A stretch of 64,000 nucleotides of DNA from Flavobacterium sp. N1994 (GCF_025947145.1 NZ_CP109999.1:930001-994000); one strand, 5' to 3'; positions 34,478-44,246 are shown, counted from the first letter of the stretch. Notes: a model not told the origin generated them from the sequence alone. A program made the numbers and translations.

Positions 34478-37153
34478 ATGAATCAATTCAATATATCAGA
34501 AATTAAAAAAATCAAATCACACGATTTGTTTTTTGACATGTTTGAAAACTGTGCTATCGGTATGGCTTTTTCCGATGTAAAAACTTCAAAATTTGAATAT
34601 GCCAATCAATCCTTTCTGAATTGCTTTGGCTATACCAAAGAAGAAATTATTGGAAAAACCGCTACAGATGTAGGGATTATAACTCCTCAAATTAGAGATG
34701 AAATTATACTGAAATTAAAAAATCAAGAAAATTCAAATAATATCGAGATTGAACTCAGTAATAAAAAGGGAGATTCTATTTGGTTTCTAATTTCCATTCA
34801 AATCATAGACTATGAAGGAATTGAATACAACCACACTTCTTTCATAGACATCACCAATCAAAAGAAAATAACAGCCGAATTACTCCTCGCCAATAAAGAA
34901 CTGGCTTTTCAAAATGAAGAGAAAGAAAAAAGAGCAGCAGAATTAGTAATTGCCAATAAAGAGTTAGAGCATCAAAACAGCGAGAAAGAAAAACGGGCTA
35001 ATGAATTGCAGGTAGCCAATAAAGAATTGTTATATCAAACAGGAGAAAAACAAGACAGAGCGGATGAATTAGTAATTGCCAATAAAGAATTAGTAATTGC
35101 CGATAAAGAACTTAATTTTCAAAACGAAGAAAAAGAAAAACGCGTCTTTGAAAACAAAGAATTGGAGGCCTATAATTATTCACTCAAATTAGCTTCGCAA
35201 TATTCTTTAAGTCTTATAGAAGCTAGTCGTGATCCGCTTTTTACCATTAGCCCTCAAGGCAAAATTACCGATACCAATCAAGCCTCTGTAAGAGTTACAG
35301 AAGTTTCTAAAGAAGATTTAATTAACACCAATTTCATCAATTATTTCACCGAACCTGAAAAAGCTAAAAAAGGGTATGAAGAAGTTTTTTCCAAAGGTTT
35401 TGTGGTTGATTATCCCTTGGTTTTAAAAGATGGAAAACTTACCGATGTATTATTCAATGGTGCCGTTTATAAAGATGAAGAAGGCAATATCATTGGTGCC
35501 GTAGTAGTAGCAAGAGATATAACAGAACAGAAGAAAGCACAAAAAGAATTAATTGAAGCTAAGACTTATGCTGAATTAGCATCATCAATAGCTGAAGAAG
35601 CCAAAATAATTGCTGAAGCCGCCACTATCAAAGCCAACGAAGCGGTTAAATCAAAACAACAGTTCTTGTCAAATATGAGTCATGAAATTCGGACCCCTAT
35701 GAATGCCATTATTGGGTTTACCAAAGTGGTGCTAAAAACCGAATTGACAGCCAAACAAAAAGAATACCTGACTGCTATAAAAATGAGTGGTGATGCTTTA
35801 ATCGTACTAATCAATGATATTCTCGATTTAGCCAAAGTAGATGCAGGAAAAATGACTTTTGAAAAAACCCCATTCAAATTGAAATTGTCTATCAAAGCTA
35901 TGTTGCATCTTTTTGAAACCAAAATTCAAGAGAAAAACCTAAAATTAGTAACCCATTATGATAAGGATATCCCCGAAGTATTAGTGGGAGACCCTGTACG
36001 TTTGCATCAAATCATTCTGAATTTAGTTAGCAATGCTGTTAAATTTACCAGTGTTGGAAAGATTACTGTCAGTGTGGATTTAGTTTCTGAAACTGATGAC
36101 GATGTGGCTATAAAATTCTCCGTAGCCGATACGGGTATAGGAATCAGTGAAACAAAAACCGAAAAAATATTCGAAAACTTTCAACAAGCCACAAGTAGCA
36201 CATCCAGGATATTTGGCGGAACTGGTTTAGGTTTGGCTATTGTAAAGCAGTTGGTTGAAGCACAGAATGGGAATATTGAGGTGGAAAGTACTATTGGTAA
36301 AGGATCCAATTTTAGCTTTGTACTCTATTTTGACAAAACAAATGTGGAAGCGGTGTTAGAACCTGAAATTTTAGAAATTGATACCGAAATAAAACACACT
36401 AAAATATTAGTGGTAGAAGATATGGAACTGAATCAGTTGCTAATGAAAACACTTTTAGATGATTTCGGTTTCGAATGTGATATTGCTGCTAATGGTAAAA
36501 TCGCTATAGAAAAACTTCAAAAAAACAACTATGATATTATTTTGATGGACTTGCAAATGCCCGAAATGAATGGTTTTGAAGCTACAGAACATATTAGACA
36601 AAACATGAAATTAATGCTGCCTATTATAGCACTAACAGCCGATGTAACCACAGTGGATGTGGCCAAATGTAAAGCAGTAGGAATGAACGATTATATTTCA
36701 AAACCTGTTGACGAGCGTTTACTATATAGTAAATTAATAAGTTTTATTAAAAAACCTATTGCTATTATCGAAAAGGAAACGAAAGGAAACATGCAAACTA
36801 TTCGATATGTTGATTTGAGTTATTTGTCACTGATTACTAAAGCCAATCCTGAATTAATGACAGAAATGATAGAGGTCTATCTAAAACAAACACCCTCTTT
36901 ATTAACATCGATGAAGCAAAGTTATAAAGATAAAGATTGGATATTATTAAAAGCAACCGCTCACAAAATAATGCCTTCTTTCGCCATAATGGGGATGAAT
37001 CCTCAATATGAAAATCTAGCTAAAAAAATTCATGACTATGCTGAAAAGCTTGAACTTTCATCTGAATTAAATAGCTTATTAACAGAACTAGAGAAAGGTT
37101 GTTTACAGTCATTTCTTGAATTAGAAAATGAATTAATCAATTTAAAAAAATAA
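34478..37153 (+). CDS. Hybrid histidine kinase (PAS-coiled coil-PAS-HisKA-HATPase-REC-Hpt)
   Basis: An 891-residue phosphorelay sensor. Order: PAS (about 15-130); a long coiled coil with repeats of LVIANKEL and EKEKRA (130-235); a second PAS (240-355); a helical linker; HisKA with SHEIRTPMN (phospho-His 402); HATPase with the N box LNLVSNAVKFT, G1 VADTGIGIS and G2 GGTGLGLAIV; a receiver domain (Asp 691 in LMDLQMPEMNG); and an Hpt domain (His 829 in TAHKIMPSF). It has no obvious membrane helix, so it is probably cytosolic. The receiver-only protein at 37156 follows after 2 bp. Confidence 0.95.
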   Translation: MNQFNISEIKKIKSHDLFFDMFENCAIGMAFSDVKTSKFEYANQSFLNCFGYTKEEIIGKTATDVGIITPQIRDEIILKLKNQENSNNIEIELSNKKGDSIWFLISIQIIDYEGIEYNHTSFIDITNQKKITAELLLANKELAFQNEEKEKRAAELVIANKELEHQNSEKEKRANELQVANKELLYQTGEKQDRADELVIANKELVIADKELNFQNEEKEKRVFENKELEAYNYSLKLASQYSLSLIEASRDPLFTISPQGKITDTNQASVRVTEVSKEDLINTNFINYFTEPEKAKKGYEEVFSKGFVVDYPLVLKDGKLTDVLFNGAVYKDEEGNIIGAVVVARDITEQKKAQKELIEAKTYAELASSIAEEAKIIAEAATIKANEAVKSKQQFLSNMSHEIRTPMNAIIGFTKVVLKTELTAKQKEYLTAIKMSGDALIVLINDILDLAKVDAGKMTFEKTPFKLKLSIKAMLHLFETKIQEKNLKLVTHYDKDIPEVLVGDPVRLHQIILNLVSNAVKFTSVGKITVSVDLVSETDDDVAIKFSVADTGIGISETKTEKIFENFQQATSSTSRIFGGTGLGLAIVKQLVEAQNGNIEVESTIGKGSNFSFVLYFDKTNVEAVLEPEILEIDTEIKHTKILVVEDMELNQLLMKTLLDDFGFECDIAANGKIAIEKLQKNNYDIILMDLQMPEMNGFEATEHIRQNMKLMLPIIALTADVTTVDVAKCKAVGMNDYISKPVDERLLYSKLISFIKKPIAIIEKETKGNMQTIRYVDLSYLSLITKANPELMTEMIEVYLKQTPSLLTSMKQSYKDKDWILLKATAHKIMPSFAIMGMNPQYENLAKKIHDYAEKLELSSELNSLLTELEKGCLQSFLELENELINLKK

Positions 37154-37155
37154 GT

Positions 37156-37590
37156 ATGAAAACTGGAAATAAAATCAAGCTCTTCTTGGTAGATGACGAT
37201 GCCGTTTTCTTAAAAGCACTACAAATACAATTTATGGAAAATGATGATTTCGAAGTAGAAACATTTTCAACAGGAGAATTGTGTATTCAAAATTTAAACA
37301 AAAAACCAGATATAGTTGTATTGGATTATCATTTAGATGGTATAGTAAAAAATGCTATCAACGGAATGCAGACTTTAGATAAAATCAAAGAAACTAATGC
37401 TGGAATCCCAGTAATTATGTTATCTAGTCAAGATAAAATTGAAGTAGCAGTAAGTTGCATGCATCACAAAGCTTTTGATTATGTAGTGAAAAGTGAAACT
37501 GCATTTGTTCGATTACAAAAAGTAATTTCAAATATTTTTAAATACCAAAAAATGGAGAAAGAACTCAATTGGTATATGGACAGAATGTAA
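37156..37590 (+). CDS. Single-domain response regulator
   Basis: A 144-residue receiver-only protein. The acidic pair in FLVDDD, the phosphorylation site Asp 57 (VVLDYHLDG), the Ser in MLSSQD and the Lys in VVKSE are all in place. There is no output domain. It lies 2 bp after the hybrid kinase and is likely its partner in a phosphorelay. Output could be to the AraC regulators or by protein interaction; this cannot be decided from sequence. Confidence 0.92.
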   Translation: MKTGNKIKLFLVDDDAVFLKALQIQFMENDDFEVETFSTGELCIQNLNKKPDIVVLDYHLDGIVKNAINGMQTLDKIKETNAGIPVIMLSSQDKIEVAVSCMHHKAFDYVVKSETAFVRLQKVISNIFKYQKMEKELNWYMDRM

Positions 37591-37626
37591 TTTTCAATAC
37601 CTCTCAAAAGCACAACACCCCCAGAA

Positions 37627-37693
37627 TGTGTGAATTATTAAAATAAAGACCTAAATCATATAACAGATTTAATCTTCTTCCTTCCCAACTTTG
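37627..37693 (+). promoter_or_regulatory. Island promoter 3 (GAATT / CATATAAC / CAACTTTG)
   Basis: TGTGTGAATT from 37627 (GAATT at 37632), box 2 CATATAAC at 37657 and -7 box CAACTTTG at 37686. Spacing 25 and 54 bp from GAAT. Drives the gene at 37730. Confidence 0.55.
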
Positions 37694-37729
37694 TATTGAT
37701 AAAACAATCTTCAATTAATACAAAGAAAC

Positions 37730-38116
37730 ATGGCGACTACAGCAACCAAAATTGGCATTTGGATGGATCATTCCATCGCACATCTAATGGAGTTTTCTAA
37801 TAACCCATTTGAAGTAAATACCATCGAATCTAATTTTACACATCAGGAAAAAATGGATAGCCTTTTAAAAGGAGAACTTCACTTGCATAATAAAGAACAA
37901 CAAAAGCAATTAAAGTATTATAAGAAACTAATGGATGTTGTAAAAAAATACAATGAAGTAATTCTCTTTGGCCCTACCAATGCTAAAGAAGAGCTTTTCA
38001 ATGTTATCGTTGCTGATACTCGCTTCCATGATATCAAAATACAGGTAAAACAAACAGACAAAATGACGCCACAGCAACAGCATGCTTTTGTTAGAGATTT
38101 TTTTGCTGCCAAATAA
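37730..38116 (+). CDS. Unrecognised 128-residue protein, paralogue of 47368
   Basis: A soluble protein with KIGIWMDHSIAHLMEFS at the N-terminus, a central helix, EVILFGPTNAKEELFNV and DKMTPQQQHAFVRDFFAAK at the end. The protein at 47368 has the same order of motifs (LGIYMETASANLIEFT, EVVLFGKPNVITQLF, LTTEQQNDFVTDYFL). The pattern resembles small bacterial proteins related to the archaeo-eukaryotic release factor fold (baeRF), but this is tentative. Both copies have island promoters, so a stress or translation-related role is a guess. Confidence 0.7.
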   Translation: MATTATKIGIWMDHSIAHLMEFSNNPFEVNTIESNFTHQEKMDSLLKGELHLHNKEQQKQLKYYKKLMDVVKKYNEVILFGPTNAKEELFNVIVADTRFHDIKIQVKQTDKMTPQQQHAFVRDFFAAK

Positions 38117-38124
38117 AAAATAGT

Positions 38125-38424
38125 ATGAAAAATAGAGCTGCTAATTATCAAACTAAAGTATCCTATTATCAATTCAAAGAAATGGTTGACAGAAAAAAAA
38201 TGAATAATTCAGAATTGGTAAATGAAAAAGCAATGATTGAATTAAAAAAAATCTATTGGTATGAAAAACAACTTTTGATTGCAATTCCATTGCTAATAAG
38301 TAGTGCCTCTACTTTTGAATTAGTGGAAACACTTACTGTTCTAAACAAATATACAAGAGAACATGTTAAAGACTTAGAAGCTAATTTCCCATCCATCTGT
38401 AAAGCGGATAAAATAAATAAATAA
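38125..38424 (+). CDS. Short DUF892-like (YciE/YciF) helical protein
   Basis: A 99-residue helical protein. Residues 36-90 (MIELKKIYWYEKQLLIAIPL, then SSASTFELVETLTVLNKYTREHVKDLE) resemble the first helices of the ferritin-like DUF892 family, which has about 160 residues. The C-terminal half of the family fold is missing, so it is a short version or a truncated gene. It lies 8 bp after the preceding gene. Confidence 0.6.
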   Translation: MKNRAANYQTKVSYYQFKEMVDRKKMNNSELVNEKAMIELKKIYWYEKQLLIAIPLLISSASTFELVETLTVLNKYTREHVKDLEANFPSICKADKINK

Positions 38425-38538
38425 AACAATTCAAACAAAATGTAAATTAAGGTTACACTTAAAAAAGCTATTCAAGAATAACCAACTACATGCTCTAAAG
38501 GCATTTCGGAATTTAGGTTGAATTTTGGTTAGTTGATA

Positions 38539-38598
38539 ATAAACGTTGAGACCGTTTATTATTGGTCCTGTCGACACTTCGCGGCAGGACTTTTTTTA
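38539..38598 (+). terminator. Two adjacent hairpins, the second a strong terminator
   Basis: First hairpin AATAAACG ttgagac CGTTTATT (38539-38561). The second, GTCCTGTCG acacttcg CGGCAGGAC, is followed by a T run (38566-38598). They end the 37730-38424 unit about 115 bp after the last stop. The 38425-38538 stretch holds nothing I recognise. Confidence 0.75.
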
Positions 38599-38615
38599 TG
38601 TACTCATTTTAAAAT

Positions 38616-38681
38616 GTGGGAATAACGCAAACTATAATAATAGTTGTGTAACTGGTTACCCTTAAAACTATGCAACCTTTG
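38616..38681 (+). promoter_or_regulatory. Island promoter 4 (GAATA / TGTGTAAC / AACCTTTG)
   Basis: TGTGGGAATA from 38616 (GAATA at 38621), box 2 TGTGTAAC at 38645 and -7 box AACCTTTG at 38674. Drives the OmpA-family gene. Confidence 0.65.
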
Positions 38682-38706
38682 TCTCAAATAATTAAACATT
38701 ATAAAA

Positions 38707-40161
38707 ATGAAAAAATTACTACTATTATGTATTTGCTTAGCGGCAACATTTTCGACAAAAGCTCAAACCGAAGACAAAAAATGGAATGTGGGTCTTCATG
38801 GCGGAGTTATTCAATATCATGGAGATTTAGGCAGAGATTGGTATAAGACCGATAAAGCTATGTATGGTTTTGCTGGGATAAGCGTTTCAAGGTATTTATG
38901 GAAATACATTGACATTAATGGAATGTATTCAAGAGGAACATTGGGTTACGATAGCGGAACAACTGGTTATAAAAGTGATTTTAGCGCTGCTACCATTAAT
39001 TTAAGATGGAATTTTATAACTTCTGAATATATAGTTAGACCTTATGTATTTGGTGGTATAGGTGTCATCTTGTTTGACAGACAACTTAATTTTCACAAAG
39101 AGCTAATTGATTCCGCATTACCAACGGCCGGTGCTGGTATTAACTTTAGATTATCTTCAGTGGTTACTCTTAACCTTCAGGAAACATTTATGTTTACCAA
39201 TAATGATGCTAGAGATGGAATTGTTGCAGGTAAAAATGATGACTACTTAATGCACTCTGCAGGTTTAACTTTCAATTTTGGAAGCAAAAAAGATGCCGAT
39301 AACGATGGTGTTTCAGACAGTAGAGACAAATGTCCTGATACACCAGCAGGTGTAGCGGTGGATAAAACAGGATGTCCTCTTGATAAAGATGGCGATGGTG
39401 TTGCCGATTATTTAGACAAGTGTCCAGACATGGCAGGTAATGCCCTAATGAACGGTTGTCCAGATAAAGATAATGATGGAGTAAGCGATTCAGAAGACCG
39501 TTGTCCTGATACAAAAGGAACTATTGAATTAAAAGGATGTCCTGATACCGATGGTGATGGTGTGGCCGATTTAGATGATAAATGTCCAAACTCAAAAGCG
39601 GGAAGCCGTGTAGATGCAACAGGTTGTGCTTTAGATAATGACAAAGATGGTGTGATGAATGATGAAGATCGTTGTCCAGATGCTTTCGGACTAGCCAGTT
39701 TAAAAGGTTGCCCAGATGCAGATGGAGATGGAGTTGCGGATATTGATGACCGTTGTCCAAATGCTAAAGGATCTATGGAAAACAAAGGTTGTCCAGAAAT
39801 TGCCAAACAAGACATCGTGAGAATCACTTATATTGGAAGTAAACTTTTCTTTGAAAACAATAGTGCTAAATTGAAAGTAGCTTCTCTAGTGAATTTAGAT
39901 GAATTAGTGAAAATTTTAAATAAATATGAAGGAGCCAATCTATTCATAGATGGTCATACCGACAGCAATGGTTCAGATGCTTTAAACCTAAATCTTTCAC
40001 AAAAACGTACGGATTCTGTAAAAGCCTATTTAATCAGCAAAGGTATTTCTGGTGGACGTTTAACAGCTACAGGTTTTGGCGAAAGCAAACCAATCGCTGA
40101 TAACAAAACTGCTTTAGGTCGTGCTAAAAACAGAAGAGTAGAATTGAGAACAGCTTACTAA
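38707..40161 (+). CDS. OmpA-family outer membrane protein with thrombospondin type 3 repeats
   Basis: A 484-residue protein. Signal peptide (cleavage near FSTKAQ-T, residue 20). Residues 25-195 form an 8-strand beta-barrel. About six Asp-rich thrombospondin type 3 calcium-binding repeats follow, each with DxDxDGxxDxxDxCPxT (residues 197-360). The C-terminal OmpA domain binds peptidoglycan (IDGHTDSNGSDALNL, GRAKNRRVEL). It links the outer membrane to the wall. It has an island promoter and its own terminator and is likely abundant. Confidence 0.95.
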   Translation: MKKLLLLCICLAATFSTKAQTEDKKWNVGLHGGVIQYHGDLGRDWYKTDKAMYGFAGISVSRYLWKYIDINGMYSRGTLGYDSGTTGYKSDFSAATINLRWNFITSEYIVRPYVFGGIGVILFDRQLNFHKELIDSALPTAGAGINFRLSSVVTLNLQETFMFTNNDARDGIVAGKNDDYLMHSAGLTFNFGSKKDADNDGVSDSRDKCPDTPAGVAVDKTGCPLDKDGDGVADYLDKCPDMAGNALMNGCPDKDNDGVSDSEDRCPDTKGTIELKGCPDTDGDGVADLDDKCPNSKAGSRVDATGCALDNDKDGVMNDEDRCPDAFGLASLKGCPDADGDGVADIDDRCPNAKGSMENKGCPEIAKQDIVRITYIGSKLFFENNSAKLKVASLVNLDELVKILNKYEGANLFIDGHTDSNGSDALNLNLSQKRTDSVKAYLISKGISGGRLTATGFGESKPIADNKTALGRAKNRRVELRTAY

Positions 40162-40190
40162 ACCACAATTTTGTTTGCTCAATTCTTTAT

Positions 40191-40223
40191 AAAAGGTTGC
40201 CTCAAATGAGGCAACCTTTTTGC
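40191..40223 (+). terminator. Terminator after the OmpA-family gene
   Basis: AAAAGGTTGCCTCA/TGAGGCAACCTTTTT hairpin with a T-rich tail, 30 bp after the stop. Confidence 0.9.
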
Positions 40224-40253
40224 TTTTATAGCCTGACTAGAAAATAATTAAAG

Positions 40254-40318
40254 TGTGAATAATATAATTTATAGACAGATTTGTATAACAGCTTAGCACT
40301 GAAATAGAACGAAATTTA
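40254..40318 (+). promoter_or_regulatory. Island promoter 5 (GAATA / TGTATAAC / GAAATTTA)
   Basis: TGTG at 40254, GAATA at 40257, box 2 TGTATAAC at 40282 and a weak -7 box GAAATTTA at 40311. Spacing is exact (25 and 54 bp), although the -7 box is poor. It lies upstream of the 40384 gene. Confidence 0.5.
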
Positions 40319-40383
40319 TAATTATAAACTAATCCTTTTTTTAAACTAAAAAACACCAAAAAAGGAAATTAAATCTTAAAATC

Positions 40384-40707
40384 ATGAAAACTACTTCAAA
40401 ACTAAAAATGATAAGTCTACTATTGGTACTGGTTTTTTCTATACCAATGGCCGCGAATACCAATAATCCTATAACTACTACTGCCATTAGCGCTGCACCA
40501 TCAGAAGATGCTAAAACTGAAGTATTATTGAATCGATTGAATGAAATCAAAGACATGGATAAATCCAACCTAACCAGAGCGGATAAGAAAGCACTTCGTT
40601 CAGAAGTTAAAGCCATTAAAAAAAGTATGAAAGCTTCTAGTAGAGGGATATACCTTTCTATCGGAGCGGTTATCATTATCATTTTGTTATTGATTTTAAT
40701 TTTATAA
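40384..40707 (+). CDS. Small exported protein with C-terminal membrane helix
   Basis: A 107-residue protein with a signal-peptide-like N-terminus (cleavage near MAANT, residue 24), a charged helical middle (VLLNRLNEIKDMDKSNLTRADKKAL) and a C-terminal hydrophobic helix of about 20 residues ending at the last residue. The layout suggests a periplasmic helix anchored in the inner membrane. No function is recognised. It is the first gene of a unit leading to the GH130-GT4 pair, 13 bp before the next gene. Confidence 0.7.
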   Translation: MKTTSKLKMISLLLVLVFSIPMAANTNNPITTTAISAAPSEDAKTEVLLNRLNEIKDMDKSNLTRADKKALRSEVKAIKKSMKASSRGIYLSIGAVIIIILLLILIL

Positions 40708-40720
40708 AAGCACCTCAACC

Positions 40721-41755
40721 ATGATAAACGTAATTAAAGAAGGCATACTGCTTCAAAAAACGGGTCTTGATTTTGAAAACGAAGGGGTTTTAAATCCAGC
40801 AGCTATAAGAGATGGCGAGTTTGTTCACCTTCTTTACAGAGCAGTAAGCAAAGGCAATCACTCGAGTATTGGTTATTGTAAACTCAATGGACCTTTATCT
40901 ATTGAAACTCGAGATAAAAAACCCTTGCTCGCTCCTCAATTTGATTATGAATCTCATGGTATTGAAGACCCTAGAATTGTAAAAATTGATGACACTTATT
41001 ACCTAACTTTTACAGGGTATGATGGTGTTAATGCACTAGGTTGTTTGGCTACCTCGAAAGATTTAATCCATTTTAACCGAAAAGGAATTATAGTGCCTCA
41101 GATAACTTATGAAGAATTTAATCGGTTGATTAATGCAGAGGGTATCAGCAATGAAAAGTATTATCGCTACAACCAACACGATCACATTCTTGAAAAAGAT
41201 GGAAAAGAGATGTTGATTTGGGACAAGAATCTTATTTTCTTTCCTAGAAGAATAAACGGAAAATTGACTTTTCTGCACCGCATCCGTCCCGAAATACAAA
41301 TTGTAACCTCAATTGAAACATTAGAAGAATTAACTAAAGAATTTTGGGAAAACTACTTCTTACATTTTAAAGACTATGTGGTTTTGAAACCCAAATACGA
41401 CCACGAAGTCAGTTACATCGGAGGAGGTTGCCCTCCTATTGAAACCGAACAGGGCTGGTTGCTTATCTATCATGGTGTTCATGATTCTTTGAAAGGTTAT
41501 GTTTACTCGGCTTGTGCTGCGTTATTGGACTTAGAAAATCCGCAAAAAGAGTTGTCAAGATTACCCTATCCCTTGTTTGTGCCCGAGTTTTATTGGGAAT
41601 TAAAAGGTGAAGTCAACAATGTTTGCTTCCCCACTGGAGCGGTAGTTTTTGATGACACGCTATACATTTATTATGGTGCTGCCGATGAACGAATTGCTTG
41701 TGCCACTATGAGTTTAACCGAATTAGTAAATGAATTAATAGCAAATAAAATATAG
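40721..41755 (+). CDS. GH130-family glycosidase/phosphorylase
   Basis: A 344-residue five-bladed propeller enzyme of the GH130 type, which phosphorolyses or hydrolyses beta-mannosides. Typical motifs are FENEGVLNPAAIRDGEF, HGIEDPRIVKID, YIGGGCPPIETEQGWL followed by IYHGVHD, and VFDDTLYIYYGAADERIACA. The enzyme lacks a signal peptide, so it works in the cytosol. It is linked by 1 bp to the GT4-family gene, which suggests making or recycling a mannose-containing oligosaccharide under stress. Confidence 0.9.
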   Translation: MINVIKEGILLQKTGLDFENEGVLNPAAIRDGEFVHLLYRAVSKGNHSSIGYCKLNGPLSIETRDKKPLLAPQFDYESHGIEDPRIVKIDDTYYLTFTGYDGVNALGCLATSKDLIHFNRKGIIVPQITYEEFNRLINAEGISNEKYYRYNQHDHILEKDGKEMLIWDKNLIFFPRRINGKLTFLHRIRPEIQIVTSIETLEELTKEFWENYFLHFKDYVVLKPKYDHEVSYIGGGCPPIETEQGWLLIYHGVHDSLKGYVYSACAALLDLENPQKELSRLPYPLFVPEFYWELKGEVNNVCFPTGAVVFDDTLYIYYGAADERIACATMSLTELVNELIANKI

Positions 41756-41756
41756 C

Positions 41757-44072
41757 ATGATAAACAGAACCCAAAATACTCCCGATAACTTACCCGAAAT
41801 TGTTTGTATTACCTCTTATCCACCACGAGAATGTGGCATAGCGACCTATTCTCAAGATTTGATTACTGCCATAAGAAATAAATTTGGGAAGTCATTTAAA
41901 ATCAGTATTTGTGCTTTAGAACATCAGACAGCCAAATACAATTATCCTAAAGAGGTAGCCTATGTCTTGGAAACAGATAACTCTGAATCCTATATTGAAA
42001 CGGCGGAAAACATCAACCAAAGTAAGACTATCAAAATTATTGTTGTGCAACACGAATTTGGCCTTTTTAAAAACAATGAAAATGATTTTATAGAATTCTT
42101 GAAGCAACTTAATAAGCCTATAATAATGGTGTTTCATACGGTTTTGCCAAAGCCAGGTGATGTATTAAAAAAATTAGTTAAAAACATCAATATTGCTGTG
42201 CAACAAATCGTAGTAATGACCAAAACGTCAGCTAAAATACTAACCTCCGATTACGAAATCAGCGCTGATAAAATCACTGTTATCCCTCACGGAACACATC
42301 TTGTTCAGCATTTGGACAAAGAAATTTTAAAAGAAAAATACCATCTGAGTGGTAGAAAAATACTAGCCACATTTGGTTTATTAAGTTCTGGAAAATGCAT
42401 TGAAACTACTATAAGTGCCTTGCGAATCATAGTAAAAAGATATCCCGATGTACTTTTTTTAGTTATTGGAAAAACGCATCCAAATGTTATCAAAGAAGAA
42501 GGAGAACAGTATCGCAATTCATTGGAAGCAAAAATTAAAACATTGCATTTAGAATACAATGTAAAATTCATCAATCAATATTTGCCGCTTACAGATTTAC
42601 TAGAATATTTACAACTTACCGACATCTACTTATTCACTTCCAAAGACAGAAATCAGGCCGTGAGTGGTACTTTTTCCTATGCTTTGAGTTGTGGTTGCCC
42701 CATAATTTCAACACCAATTCCACATGCTATTGAAGTGTTACAAAACGAAACGGGAATCATAGTCGATTTTGAAAACCCAAAACAATTAGCTAGAAAAGTT
42801 ATCGAACTTATTGAAGATGTAAATTATTGCACCCGAATATCAGCTAACGGAATTCATAAAATAGCACCTAGCGCTTGGGAAAACTCGGCTATCGCTCATA
42901 GTATGCTTTTTGACACCATTTCTGAAAAGGGATTGCCATTGCAATTCAAAATTCCTGAAGTAAACTTGAATCACATCAAAAAACTGACCACACCCTTTGG
43001 TATGCTTCAATTCTCTATTATCAATAAACCTGATTTAGATTCGGGCTTTACTTTAGATGACAATGCCAGAGCTCTAGTAGCCATGTGTCAGCAATATAAA
43101 CTCACTAAAGACAAATCCTGCCTGGAATACATTCGTATTTATTTTAATTTCATCAAATACTGTTTACAGGATGAGGGGTATTTTTTAAATTATGTAGATA
43201 TCAATCAACAGTTTACAAAACAAAACAACGAAACTAATCTATCAGATTCTAACGGAAGAGCCATTTGGGCTTTGGGGTATTTGATTTCAATAAGTGACCA
43301 CCTTCCATTTGATTTGGTTGAAGAAGCTAAAGCGACAATGAAATTATCATTATCCAATGTACTAAAGATACATTCTCCAAGAGCCATGGCCTTTATCATA
43401 AAAGGCATTTATTATGCCAATATCAAAAATAAATCAGAAACTAATCTACTCATTTTAGAACACTTAGCCAACAAATTAGTCCAAATGTACAAACATGAAG
43501 CTAATGAAAATTGGCAGTGGTTTGAAAGCTATTTAACGTATGGGAACAGCATTTTATCAGAAGCGATGCTCTGCGCCTATTTAACTTTAGAAACTCCTAT
43601 TTACAAAGAAATTGCCTTACTCTCATTTGATTTTTTGCTATCAAAAATCTTCACCAAAGACAGTATAAAAGTTGTCTCTAATAAGGGCTGGATGCATAGT
43701 GGACAAGAACATATTAGAAAAATTGGTGGCGAGCAACCTATAGATGTGGCTTATACTATTTTGGCTTTGAGTAAATTTTATGATGCCTTTGGCGATACTG
43801 ATTATTTGCAAAAAATGGTGATAGCTTTTAACTGGTTTTTGGGTAAAAATCACTTAAATCAAATCATCTATAATCCTTGTACTGGTGGCTGTTATGATGG
43901 ACTTGAGGAAGACTATGTCAATTTAAATCAAGGAGCCGAATCAACAGTAAGTTATTTAATGGCTCGATTGACTTTAGGACACTATTTTAAAACAGAACCT
44001 AAAAATCTCCCTTTAGTAATTCAAAAAAGAGACTTAAAAACAAGCAAACAATTACAACATATACCAATTTAA
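41757..44072 (+). CDS. GT4-family glycosyltransferase with C-terminal helical domain
   Basis: A 771-residue two-part protein. Residues 12-400 are a GT4/GT-B glycosyltransferase: PRECGIATYSQDL at the start, VVQHEFGLF, ATFGLLSSGKCIETTISALR in the donor half and AVSGTFSYALSCGCP near the sugar-nucleotide site. Residues 410-771 form a helical, alpha/alpha-toroid-like region with repeated helices (FGMLQFSIINKPDLDSG; GYFLNYVDINQQF; WFESYLTYGNSILSEA; PIDVAYTILALSKFYDAFGD). Such GT-plus-toroid proteins accompany GH130 genes in Bacteroidota. Donor and acceptor are unknown. Confidence 0.88.
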   Translation: MINRTQNTPDNLPEIVCITSYPPRECGIATYSQDLITAIRNKFGKSFKISICALEHQTAKYNYPKEVAYVLETDNSESYIETAENINQSKTIKIIVVQHEFGLFKNNENDFIEFLKQLNKPIIMVFHTVLPKPGDVLKKLVKNINIAVQQIVVMTKTSAKILTSDYEISADKITVIPHGTHLVQHLDKEILKEKYHLSGRKILATFGLLSSGKCIETTISALRIIVKRYPDVLFLVIGKTHPNVIKEEGEQYRNSLEAKIKTLHLEYNVKFINQYLPLTDLLEYLQLTDIYLFTSKDRNQAVSGTFSYALSCGCPIISTPIPHAIEVLQNETGIIVDFENPKQLARKVIELIEDVNYCTRISANGIHKIAPSAWENSAIAHSMLFDTISEKGLPLQFKIPEVNLNHIKKLTTPFGMLQFSIINKPDLDSGFTLDDNARALVAMCQQYKLTKDKSCLEYIRIYFNFIKYCLQDEGYFLNYVDINQQFTKQNNETNLSDSNGRAIWALGYLISISDHLPFDLVEEAKATMKLSLSNVLKIHSPRAMAFIIKGIYYANIKNKSETNLLILEHLANKLVQMYKHEANENWQWFESYLTYGNSILSEAMLCAYLTLETPIYKEIALLSFDFLLSKIFTKDSIKVVSNKGWMHSGQEHIRKIGGEQPIDVAYTILALSKFYDAFGDTDYLQKMVIAFNWFLGKNHLNQIIYNPCTGGCYDGLEEDYVNLNQGAESTVSYLMARLTLGHYFKTEPKNLPLVIQKRDLKTSKQLQHIPI

Positions 44073-44084
44073 AAACTGAACATT

Positions 44085-44234
44085 ATGCCATTTCCAAAAA
44101 AAACAAAAGTGATGCCTAAAAAGAGTGGGACCACAAAAAACACAACTAATGCAGATAACAGCAATAAATCACCTTATTCCAAACAGAATATCAAAAAGAA
44201 AATCAATGAATTTGGCGATAACGACTCCATATAA
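44085..44234 (+). CDS. Short basic protein of 49 residues
   Basis: ATG 44085 to TAA 44234 encodes a Lys/Asn/Ser-rich, unstructured-looking peptide (MPFPKKTKVMPKKSGTTKNT...). It lies 12 bp after the glycosyltransferase and 12 bp before dps, in line with an operon. Small basic disordered proteins often accompany stress genes; no function is claimed. Confidence 0.55.
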   Translation: MPFPKKTKVMPKKSGTTKNTTNADNSNKSPYSKQNIKKKINEFGDNDSI

Positions 44235-44246
44235 AAAAATAACACC

